A stretch of 64,000 bases of DNA. It comes from Pseudomonas mandelii (GTDB lineage: Bacteria > Pseudomonadota > Gammaproteobacteria > Pseudomonadales > Pseudomonadaceae). Location: contig NZ_JAMYDU010000012.1 in the NCBI RefSeq assembly GCF_024138395.1, positions 79,170-143,169 of the forward strand, read 5' to 3'. The translations under genes and the position numbers were made by a program. The first letter of the stretch is position 1. Each line of letters begins with the position of its first letter. Shown piece after piece: positions 1-6,644 of the stretch. The notes below the pieces were generated by a model, which did not search any database, had not been told where the DNA came from, and was given only the letters and a program-made list of their open reading frames with translations.

Positions 1-410
1 GAACGGGCGCGGTGAGTCTCGAAACTGCAGAACACCCCATGCCTGGCGGCCAGCTCCATGGCCTGGCCGAAGAATTCGACCTGCAATGCCTGCGGCCAGC
101 GGTCGTTGCCTGCCAGCAGATTGACGAAACGTGGGGTCAGCTCCGAGGCCCAGCCCAGTTTGCGATCAATGTCGGCCAAGTGTTGGGTGGGCGTGGCGTT
201 CTGGTCGGGCAATACATCGTAAGCACTGAACAGCGTGCAGATATAGGGAACCTGATTGCTGCGCAGGAAAGCGTCGAACTCGCTACGCTCATCGGCCTGC
301 AGCGGCAGGCGTGCTTCGATGCCATCGAAGCCGGCGGCGAGCAATTCATCCAGGGCTTGTGCCTTGCTGGCGGTATAGCCCCACAACGTGCGGAAAATCT
401 CTAGCTTCAT
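1..410 (-). CDS. Sugar phosphate isomerase/epimerase-like TIM-barrel protein (partial, runs off the left edge)
   Basis: The reverse strand opens with ATG at 408-410 behind a GAGG ribosome-binding site and stays open to base 1, so about 136 N-terminal residues are present and the C-terminus is missing. The product begins MKLEIFRTLWGY and continues with alternating hydrophobic strands and acidic turns (AGFDGIEARLPL, VPYICTLFSAYD, RFVNLLAGND). This is the pattern of the xylose-isomerase-like/AP-endonuclease-2 TIM-barrel family, where such residues line a divalent-metal and sugar-binding barrel. There is no signal peptide, so it should be cytoplasmic. The substrate cannot be assigned from this half. 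A 26-bp palindrome lies about 160 bp upstream and could be its operator. Confidence 0.75.
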   Translation of the reverse strand, partial: MKLEIFRTLWGYTASKAQALDELLAAGFDGIEARLPLQADERSEFDAFLRSNQVPYICTLFSAYDVLPDQNATPTQHLADIDRKLGWASELTPRFVNLLAGNDRWPQALQVEFFGQAMELAARHGVFCSFETHRAR

Positions 411-570
411 GCATTCCTCTCGACTGCGTCGGGCCACTAGCGGATTGGGCTGGTGGCGTTACTGGGCAGTCGAAAGGGGATGCTGCGGGCTGCTGCTCTG
501 ATGGCGTCAGTCCCGTGGGGAAGGATCCTAAGATCATGTCGGCAAATGATTGAATAGGCTGCAGCAAATA

Positions 571-596
571 GTTAGTTCAGAAATTTATGAACTAAC
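571..596. promoter_or_regulatory. 26-bp near-perfect palindrome, candidate operator
   Basis: Arms GTTAGTTCA (571-579) and TGAACTAAC (588-596) flank the core GAAATTTA. Counting the palindromic AAATTT centre, 12 of 13 positions are symmetric. The site is AT-rich with no T-run, so it looks like a dimeric repressor site (MarR, TetR or LysR type) rather than a terminator. The only nearby gene pointing away from it is the truncated isomerase on the minus strand. Confidence 0.5.
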
Positions 597-638
597 CATG
601 CCGGGTTTTCTTGCGCTGTGTAAGCCGCAATGCGATCC

Positions 639-783
639 GTAGCAGCTGTCGAGCTTGCGAGGCTGCGTTCGGCTGCGAAGCAGTCGTGAATCCGGCTGAT
701 GCGGTCTGCCTGACACACCGCGATTTCTGGTTTTACGACTGCTGCGCAGCCGAACGCAGCCTCGCAAGCTCGGCAGCTGCTAC
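639..783. repeat. Long palindromic intergenic repeat, copy A (about 145 bp)
   Basis: It starts GTAGCAGCTG and ends CAGCTGCTAC. The roughly 50-bp arms (GAGGCTGCGTTCGGCTGCG and its complement) are separated by a variable centre that includes GTCTGCCTGAC. Three further copies lie at 30311, 48634 and 50768. All four are intergenic with conserved arms and a drifting centre, typical of a REP-derived (MITE-like) Pseudomonas repeat. The rest of the 411-930 gap shows no gene. Confidence 0.85.
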
Positions 784-946
784 AAAGAGTGCGACCAGTG
801 CTGATGGGCACGAACCAGAACAGAGCACTGCGGCTCAGCCATTCCCGCGACTGGTGCGTTGATCGCCTGTTCTGCCTTCCGCTGCCTTATAGCCATCCCC
901 TTTCACCGCGTGGGCGACAGGCCGATTCTTTGTCGAGTGCGAAGGC

Positions 947-962
947 TGGCAAACAACTTGCT
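947..962 (+). promoter_or_regulatory. Sigma-54 (-24/-12) promoter of the nitrate chemoreceptor unit
   Basis: TGGCAAACAACTTGCT has the GG (948-949) and GC (960-961) dinucleotides exactly 10 nt apart, as RpoN promoters require. Transcription would start near 973, just before the first hexaloop hairpin at 981. NtrC would be the expected activator, but no clear NtrC palindrome was found upstream. Confidence 0.7.
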
Positions 963-980
963 TGGCTCTGGTCAAGCCTG

Positions 981-1068
981 AGCCATCAATGACGATGGCT
1001 TCGCAAATATCCCGGACAACGGCGTCCGCTTCCCTGCACATTGCGGCAGGAGAGCGTGCGCCGTTTTT
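981..1068 (+). promoter_or_regulatory. ANTAR (NasT-type) antitermination leader RNA 1
   Basis: Hairpin P1 (981-1000) is AGCCATC / AATGAC loop / GATGGCT. Hairpin P2 (1013-1028) is CGGAC / AACGGC loop / GTCCG. Both loops are hexanucleotides with A at position 1 and G at position 4, the hallmark of RNAs bound by dimeric ANTAR proteins such as NasR, NasT and EutV. P2 overlaps the left arm of an intrinsic terminator (AACGGCGTCCGC at 1018-1029 pairing with GCGTGCGCCGTT at 1054-1065, T-run to 1068). Forming P2 therefore excludes the terminator. The ATG of the chemoreceptor gene follows 31 nt later. No ANTAR protein gene is in this window. Confidence 0.85.
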
Positions 1069-1099
1069 GCTTTCATCCTGGCATTAGAAGGAAATCCAC

Positions 1100-2293
1100 A
1101 TGCCTGCTCAAGGAATGCACCCCACGGGTCATGCCATCGTTAATCTGCGCAGCGATGGCAGCAAATCGCACCCGGTCGGCATACCAGTCGCCAAGGCATT
1201 GTTCGAACCCGGTATGGCCCTGCTCGAACGCAGTAGAACCGGTTTCTGGTTACCGCTTGGACTGGCCCTCGGCGCCTGCGGTCTCGCACTGGCCGAACAG
1301 CCCGCAAGCGCACTGACTCTGATACCTGGCGTCCTCTATCTGGGCTGCGCCTGGCACCGGCGCGAGCGTCATCAACGCCATCTACAGAGATTCTGGGACA
1401 CTGAACTTGCACAACTGCTGCGCAGCTCCCGGGATGCCGACCCAGCGACGCTCCTGGTGGCCGCCAGCATGCAACTGCGCAACAACGAACGCTTACGCAG
1501 CGAAGTACAGTTCGCCAGCCGCGCCCTGGAGCAAATGGCTCAACAGGCCCGCGACCAAGGTGAAGAACAAAGCCAACGAATCGCCATGATCGCTGCCGCC
1601 AGCGAGCAGATCGATCAGACCTTGCACAGTATCGATGCCTTGGCCCAAGGTGCGTTGGCGGCCTTCGCCAACGCCCATACCATGAGCGACGCCGGTTGTC
1701 TGGAGGCGCGCTCGGTGGGTGACAGCATGCGCTCCATTCAGCACAGCCTGGGCAATACTGCACACGCCGTGGAAGCGTTGCTGCAGCGCACTACCGCAGT
1801 TGAAAGCACCGTCACTAGCATCCAGGCACTGGCCAGGCAGACCCAGTTGCTGGCGCTCAATGCCTCCATCGAGGCTGCCCGCGCGGGTGAGCACGGTCGC
1901 GGTTTCGCCGTGGTCGCCGATGAGGTCCGCAGCCTGGCCCAAGCCACCGACCGGGCGACCAACGAAATCACCACGGCGGCGACGGCGATCGCCACAGCCG
2001 TGCGCCAGGTGGATGGCGAGGTCAAGGAACACCGCGACCTGCTGGCTGCCGGTAGCCGACAGAGCGAGCAACTCGCCGCCAACCTCGACGACCTGGCTCA
2101 ACATAGCCAAGTCAATCTGCAACACCTCGGCGCCATGCAACAGGCGCTCAGCGAGCACCAACAAGCCAACCATGCCCTCAGCGAACAGTTGCAACAGGTC
2201 AATGGGGCGGTGCAGGAACAGAGCGCGCAGACCCATGTGCTGCACGATCTGACTCGTTATCTCAACCAGCTCACCGTCGGAAGCCGCCCATGA
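1100..2293 (+). CDS. Methyl-accepting chemotaxis transducer lacking a ligand-binding domain
   Basis: The 397-residue protein starts at ATG 1100 behind AAGGAAA. Two membrane segments (about 49-65 and 71-85) are joined by only a few residues, so there is no periplasmic sensor domain. The rest is a long coiled coil with the chemoreceptor signalling hairpin at about 248-278 (QTQLLALNASIEAARAGE, GRGFAVVADEVRSLA), which contacts CheA/CheW. The gene overlaps the next one by ATGA, and that product is NIT-like, so the sensing function may be supplied in trans. Expression should follow nitrogen status and nitrate through the sigma-54 promoter and ANTAR leader. The chemoreceptor assignment is firm; the nitrate role is inferred. 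Confidence 0.9.
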   Translation: MPAQGMHPTGHAIVNLRSDGSKSHPVGIPVAKALFEPGMALLERSRTGFWLPLGLALGACGLALAEQPASALTLIPGVLYLGCAWHRRERHQRHLQRFWDTELAQLLRSSRDADPATLLVAASMQLRNNERLRSEVQFASRALEQMAQQARDQGEEQSQRIAMIAAASEQIDQTLHSIDALAQGALAAFANAHTMSDAGCLEARSVGDSMRSIQHSLGNTAHAVEALLQRTTAVESTVTSIQALARQTQLLALNASIEAARAGEHGRGFAVVADEVRSLAQATDRATNEITTAATAIATAVRQVDGEVKEHRDLLAAGSRQSEQLAANLDDLAQHSQVNLQHLGAMQQALSEHQQANHALSEQLQQVNGAVQEQSAQTHVLHDLTRYLNQLTVGSRP

Positions 2294-2937
2294 ACCTACA
2301 ACTCGGCACAACACTTGATGCTGGGCAATCCCGACGAGTCCGTCTGCCACAGGCTGACACCGGACTAAGACAGGCTCTTTTGCTGGGTCTCGACCTGCTG
2401 CAAGGTCTGCAGCAGCATCGTGGTCTCGGCGGACAAACCACCCGCGAGGCGCAACAGCGTTGCCAGGCACTGGGTCACGCGCTCGACCAACGCTGGAGGG
2501 AGTGGCCGTATTCCGCACAGTGCCAGGTCTGGAATGCATTACGCCGCAACCCTGCGGATTTCGATGGGCATTGCCGGTTGCTACAAGACCTGCTCGGCGC
2601 CATCCAGCACCTCGAACTGCAACGCTGTGCGCTCAACCTGACACCCCCGAGCATCGCCGGACGCTGCTGGGAGCTTGAAGAGTTGGGACGACTGCGCGGT
2701 CTGTCGGTACGCGCCGCCGCCCATCGAAGTTGCCCATTGGAAATGCTGATTCAATTGCAGTACCTGCACGAACGCCTGCTCAAGCATGCCCCCCGTTCGC
2801 TGCACACTGCTCTCGAACGGCTGCAGCGCTGCCTGATCGGTACAACGACTGTGTCTATTACCCCGGCGGAGTGCTACGCCCTCCTCACCCCATTGCTCGA
2901 CGAACGCCTGGACGCTATCCGTCGGGAGCTGAACTGA
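2290..2937 (+). CDS. NIT-like (nitrate/nitrite-sensing) single-domain protein
   Basis: This 215-residue, mostly helical soluble protein has no signal peptide or membrane segment, and its ATG overlaps the chemoreceptor stop. Residues 36-47 (LLQGLQQHRGLG) resemble the ERGLS-type first helix of NIT domains, and residues 131-139 (ELGRLRGLS) resemble their second conserved segment. In NasR a NIT domain is fused to an RNA-binding ANTAR domain; here no ANTAR module follows. Being cotranscribed with a transducer that lacks its own sensor suggests it detects nitrate or nitrite for that receptor. The NIT assignment is by motif only. Confidence 0.6.
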   Translation: MNLQLGTTLDAGQSRRVRLPQADTGLRQALLLGLDLLQGLQQHRGLGGQTTREAQQRCQALGHALDQRWREWPYSAQCQVWNALRRNPADFDGHCRLLQDLLGAIQHLELQRCALNLTPPSIAGRCWELEELGRLRGLSVRAAAHRSCPLEMLIQLQYLHERLLKHAPRSLHTALERLQRCLIGTTTVSITPAECYALLTPLLDERLDAIRRELN

Positions 2938-3141
2938 GGCTTGACGCCATTCGACTTCGCAACGGTGCCGAGGAGAGCCGTTTTAGTTCACCTCGCACAG
3001 AAGCTGCCCAACAAACGATCAGTGCTTCGCTCCTCTTGGCTCTATGCCCCCTTCGATTTCTTCCTGGAAGACATCACAGAATCACCTCAAGTCATTGTTC
3101 CTATTGACTTTTAGAGCATAAAAAAAGATCGAACATGAACT
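2938..3141. other. Intergenic, no gene seen
   Basis: The stretch between the NIT-like gene and the second sigma-54 promoter has no credible reading frame with a ribosome-binding site. It probably holds activator (NtrC-type) sites, but none was recognised with confidence. Confidence 0.5.
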
Positions 3142-3157
3142 TGGCAAGCCCTTTGCT
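3142..3157 (+). promoter_or_regulatory. Sigma-54 promoter of the nitrate ABC transporter operon
   Basis: TGGCAAGCCCTTTGCT has GG (3143-3144) and GC (3155-3156) 10 nt apart, matching the -24/-12 consensus. The start site would fall near 3168, 11 nt before hairpin P1 of the leader. This is the same arrangement as at 947-981. Confidence 0.75.
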
Positions 3158-3178
3158 ACTGCTGTCTTACAGATTCAT

Positions 3179-3266
3179 GCGGCGCGCCAATGGCGGCGTG
3201 CTGCACTTCCGGACAACGGCGTCCGCCAGGCCCCTCTATCGAGGGTGCCTGGCGCACGCCGTTTTT
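3179..3266 (+). promoter_or_regulatory. ANTAR (NasT-type) antitermination leader RNA 2
   Basis: P1 (3179-3204) has a 10-bp stem, GCGGCGCGCC / GGCGTGCTGC with two G-U pairs, and the loop AATGGC. P2 (3210-3225) is CGGAC / AACGGC / GTCCG, identical to P2 of leader 1. Both loops keep A1 and G4. The terminator (3215-3266) pairs AACGGCGT-CGCCAGGC with GCCTGGCG-ACGCCGTT (16 of 17 positions), encloses a small CCTC/GAGG hairpin and ends in TTTTT. P2 and the terminator are mutually exclusive. The nrtA start codon follows 26 nt after the T-run. Confidence 0.88.
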
Positions 3267-3292
3267 GTTTGCCCCTCAAAAAGGATGTGGTT

Positions 3293-4579
3293 ATGACTGA
3301 TGAGCGTGACTTGCAACATCCGGTACACCCCGGCCGACGCACCTTCCTCAAGCAATCCCTGGTGGCGGCCGGCACTGTCGCCGGGATCACCGCCCTCGAC
3401 ATGGCCGTGCCGAGCTTGCTGCGCAGCGCGGTCTGGGCCGCTGGCAGCGATGCGCCGGAGAAAGCTGCGCTGAAGGTCGGCTTCATTCCACTCACCGATT
3501 GCGCGTCAGTGGTGGTCGCGGCAACCCAGGGTTTCGGCGAAAAATACGGTCTCACTATCACCCCGAGCAAAGAGGCATCCTGGGCCGGCGTTCGCGACAA
3601 ACTGCTCAACGGCGAACTGGATGCTGCGCATGTGCTCTACGGCCTGATCTATGGTGTGCAACTGGGCATCGGCGGGCCGCAGAAAGATATGGCCATGCTC
3701 ATGGGACTGAACCAGAACGGCCAGGCGATCACCCTCTCCAAGCAGTTGCAGCAAGCGGGCGTGACCAATGGCGAACAACTGGCAGCCAAGGTCAAGCAAG
3801 GCGGCACGCCACTGACTTTCGCCCAGACGTTCCCCACCGGCACCCATGCCATGTGGCTCAATTACTGGCTCGCCAGCCTCGGCATTAACCCGATGAGCGA
3901 CGTGAAAACCATTGTGGTGCCACCGCCGCAGATGGTCGCCAACATGCGTGTGGGCAACATGGACGGCTTCTGTGTCGGCGAGCCTTGGGGAGCCCGGGCG
4001 ATCGCCGACAACATCGGCTTCACCGCCCTGACCACCCAAAAGCTCTGGCCGGACCATCCGGAAAAAATCCTTGGCACCACCCGTGCCTTCGTCGAGCAAT
4101 ACCCTAATACCGCCCGTGCGCTGACCATGGCGGTGCTCGACGCCAGCCGATTCATCGAGGCCAGCGTCGAGAACAAGAAAAGCACCGCCCAACTGATCGC
4201 CGGCAAGGCCTATGTGAATGCGCCCGTCGAAGTGATCGAGCAACGCTTCCTCGGCCACTATGAGGACGGGCTGGGCAATCAATGGACGGACGCGCATGCG
4301 ATGTCCTTCTGCAAGGACGGCAGCGTCAACTATCCCTACCTGTCGGACGGCATGTGGTTCCTCACTCAGTTCCGCCGTTGGGGCCTGCTCAAGGAAGATG
4401 TGGATTACGCCGGCGTGGCCAAGTCCATCAACCAGACCAAACTCTACGGCGAAGCCGCCAGCCAGCTTGGCCTGACCATACCGGGCAGTCCGCTGCGCAG
4501 TAGCACCCTGATCGACGGCAAGGTCTGGGACGGCTCCAATCCGGCCGCCTATGCCAACTCCTTCACCATCAAAGCCTGA
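3293..4579 (+). CDS. nrtA: Nitrate ABC transporter substrate-binding protein (NrtA family), Tat-exported
   Basis: This 428-residue protein starts at ATG 3293 behind AAGGATG; an earlier in-frame ATG at 3245 lies inside the terminator and is unlikely. A twin-arginine signal (RRTFLK at 15-20, then a hydrophobic stretch ending near AVWA) points to Tat export. The mature part begins LKVGFIPLTDCASVVVA and has the NrtA/CynA-family features YGL, PTGTHAMWLNYWLA and GEPWGA. It should bind nitrate or nitrite in the periplasm and feed the permease and ATPase encoded next. Cyanate or bicarbonate binding is possible in this family, but the NasT-type leader favours nitrate. Confidence 0.88.
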   Translation: MTDERDLQHPVHPGRRTFLKQSLVAAGTVAGITALDMAVPSLLRSAVWAAGSDAPEKAALKVGFIPLTDCASVVVAATQGFGEKYGLTITPSKEASWAGVRDKLLNGELDAAHVLYGLIYGVQLGIGGPQKDMAMLMGLNQNGQAITLSKQLQQAGVTNGEQLAAKVKQGGTPLTFAQTFPTGTHAMWLNYWLASLGINPMSDVKTIVVPPPQMVANMRVGNMDGFCVGEPWGARAIADNIGFTALTTQKLWPDHPEKILGTTRAFVEQYPNTARALTMAVLDASRFIEASVENKKSTAQLIAGKAYVNAPVEVIEQRFLGHYEDGLGNQWTDAHAMSFCKDGSVNYPYLSDGMWFLTQFRRWGLLKEDVDYAGVAKSINQTKLYGEAASQLGLTIPGSPLRSSTLIDGKVWDGSNPAAYANSFTIKA

Positions 4580-4593
4580 CCGGAGTCACCGCC

Positions 4594-5445
4594 ATGAACG
4601 CACCCCTCAAGTTGCCAGCGTCGCCCACCGCTACGGCGAATACCCCGCCAGAGCGTCGCGCCCCCCTCCTGAGCGGGTTGCGTCAACGCGCCAGGGATGG
4701 CATTGCCCCCGTATTGGGTATCGCCCTGTTTCTCGCCGTCTGGGCGTTGATAGCTGCGCGTAGCGAAGGCCTGCCCGGCCCGCTGGCGACCTGGTATTCG
4801 GCTCTGGAGTTGTTCCGCTCCCCCTTCTACGATAACGGTCCGAACGACATGGGCATCGGCTGGAACGTGCTGGCATCCCTTGGCCGAGTCGGCATCGGTT
4901 TCGGCCTTGCCGCCCTGCTCGGTATTCCGCTGGGCTTCGCCATTGGCCGCTTCGCCTTTCTCGGCGGCATGTTCGCGCCGATCATCAGTCTGCTACGTCC
5001 AGTCTCGCCGTTGGCCTGGTTGCCAATCGGCCTGCTGGTGTTCAAGGCCGCCGGCCCGGCATCGATCTGGGTGATCTTCATCAGCTCTATCTGGCCGATC
5101 ATCCTCAACACCGCCGCCGGGGTCGCCAGCGTGCCGCAGGATTATCTGAACGTCGCGCGGGTGCTCAAGCTCAGCGAATGGAAGGTGTTCACCCATATCC
5201 TGTTTCCTTCGGTGCTGCCGCATCTGATGACCGGTATTCGCCTGTCCATCGGCGTGGCGTGGCTGGTGATCGTCGCCGCGGAAATGCTCACTGGCGGTGT
5301 CGGTCTGGGCTTCTGGGTGTGGGACGAATGGAACAACCTCAACGTCGAGCACATTCTCATCGCCATCATCATCGTCGGTCTGGTCGGTCTGCTGCTTGAG
5401 CAGGGCCTACTGTGGATCGCCAAACGTTTTGACTACAGCAACTGA
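4594..5445 (+). CDS. nrtB: Nitrate ABC transporter permease (NrtB family)
   Basis: The 283-residue inner-membrane protein is encoded 14 bp after nrtA. After a 40-residue soluble N-terminus there are about six membrane spans, starting at IAPVLGIALFLAVWALIA. The permease loop that contacts the ATPase is visible as the ARVLKLSEWKVFTHILFPS region (about 188-206), matching the EAA-type coupling helix of NrtB, SsuC and TauC permeases. It forms the channel for the substrate delivered by NrtA. Confidence 0.88.
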   Translation: MNAPLKLPASPTATANTPPERRAPLLSGLRQRARDGIAPVLGIALFLAVWALIAARSEGLPGPLATWYSALELFRSPFYDNGPNDMGIGWNVLASLGRVGIGFGLAALLGIPLGFAIGRFAFLGGMFAPIISLLRPVSPLAWLPIGLLVFKAAGPASIWVIFISSIWPIILNTAAGVASVPQDYLNVARVLKLSEWKVFTHILFPSVLPHLMTGIRLSIGVAWLVIVAAEMLTGGVGLGFWVWDEWNNLNVEHILIAIIIVGLVGLLLEQGLLWIAKRFDYSN

Positions 5446-5510
5446 ACCGACATGCGCGCCGGTGTTTGGGTTGCCCGCACCTGACGCTTACCCGATGCAG
5501 GAGAACCGAG

Positions 5511-6302
5511 ATGACAAAATTCGTCGAGCTGACCCAGGTCAGCAAACACTTCGACACCAAAAAAGGCCGCTTCCAGGCCCTCAGCAACGTCAACCTGAGT
5601 ATTGCCCGCGGCGAGTTCGTCTCATTGATCGGCCATTCCGGCTGTGGCAAATCCACCGTGCTGAACCTGATCGCCGGTCTGCTGGAAGCCAATGGCGGCG
5701 GCTTGATATGCAACGGTCGCGAGATCGACGGTCCTGGCCCTGAACGCGCAGTGGTATTTCAAAACCACAGCCTCTTACCCTGGCTGACTTGTTTCGGCAA
5801 TGTGCACCTGGCCGTGGAGAAGGTATTCGGCAAACGCGAAAACAAAGCCGCGCTGAAGGCGCGTACCGAGGCGGCGCTGACAATGGTCGGACTTGAGCAT
5901 GCCATGCACAAGCACCCCAACGAGATTTCCGGGGGCATGAAGCAGCGTGTCGGTATCGCCCGCGCGCTGGCCATGGAGCCGAAAATACTGCTGATGGACG
6001 AACCCTTCGGCGCGCTCGACGCCCTCACCCGCGCGCACCTTCAGGACGAGCTGCTGCGTATCGTCGCAGCCACTCAAAGCACCGTGGTGATGGTCACCCA
6101 TGATGTCGATGAGGCCGTGCTGCTCTCCGATCGCATCGTGATGATGACCAACGGGCCGGCGGCCACCGTCGGCGAGATCCTCAGCGTTGGCCTGGCAAAA
6201 CCGCGCAACCGCCTGGTGCTGGCCAACGACCCCGAGTACCACCGTTATCGCACGACGGTCCTCGAGTTTCTCTACCATCGCCAGCAAATGCCGGCGGCTT
6301 GA
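5511..6302 (+). CDS. nrtD: Nitrate ABC transporter ATPase (NrtD-like)
   Basis: This 263-residue ATPase starts at ATG 5511 behind GGAGAACCGAG. Walker A is GHSGCGKST (41-49), the Q-loop is VVFQNHSLLPW (81-91), the signature is ISGGMKQR (139-146) and Walker B is ILLMDEPFG (159-167), followed by the VTHDVDEA switch histidine. It is a single-domain subunit without the NrtA-like C-terminal regulatory domain of NrtC, so it is NrtD-like and presumably works as a homodimer. It closes the three-gene operon. Confidence 0.87.
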   Translation: MTKFVELTQVSKHFDTKKGRFQALSNVNLSIARGEFVSLIGHSGCGKSTVLNLIAGLLEANGGGLICNGREIDGPGPERAVVFQNHSLLPWLTCFGNVHLAVEKVFGKRENKAALKARTEAALTMVGLEHAMHKHPNEISGGMKQRVGIARALAMEPKILLMDEPFGALDALTRAHLQDELLRIVAATQSTVVMVTHDVDEAVLLSDRIVMMTNGPAATVGEILSVGLAKPRNRLVLANDPEYHRYRTTVLEFLYHRQQMPAA

Positions 6303-6482
6303 AAACGGAGTCCGAGGAAGCCCCCGGTAGGAGGTGCAAGTAAAGCCCGGACAACTCGTCCCTTCACCGTAGATTCGCTACTATGTTCGTCCCGCTTCGC
6401 AGCCGAGCGGGAGCAAGTTCCCTCGCCACAGTGGATGCCTCGCCCACAGAGTGGGGCGTTGCCACCGACGCGTTCATAAAGC
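6303..6482. other. Intergenic with REP-like fragment
   Basis: No gene is seen. A short palindromic stretch (CCCGCTTCGCAG..GAGCGGGAGC, about 6397-6420) followed by GCAAGTTCCCTCGCCACAG resembles the scattered REP fragments of Pseudomonas, such as the one at 43090-43130. Confidence 0.5.
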
Positions 6483-6517
6483 AAAAAAAACGCCTGAAAC
6501 CTTCTCGGTTTCAGGCG
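6483..6517 (-). terminator. Intrinsic terminator of the receptor operon
   Basis: On the minus strand CGCCTGAAACC, a 5-nt loop and GGTTTCAGGCG form an 11-bp stem followed by eight T. It lies about 130 bp beyond the stop of the TonB receptor ending at 6645. Confidence 0.88.
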
Positions 6518-6644
6518 TCCTGGCCTGTTCATTCCTGATGTTCGACTGGCGTCATTGAGCGTTGGCCTGATCGCAGCGAGGCAGGCTTTGTGCCACGCAG
6601 TCGCGAACAACGTGTTGTTTTATCGAGGATCCTTCCCGGCAAAT

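Noticed and set aside
571..596. Palindrome considered as a terminator
   Set aside because: The stem is AT-rich with no T-run on either strand, and it lies upstream of the only nearby gene start rather than downstream of a stop.
1493..2539. 348-residue open frame antisense to the chemoreceptor gene
   Set aside because: It mirrors the GC-rich codon pattern of the real gene, starts inside the next gene, and has no ribosome-binding site or recognisable motif.
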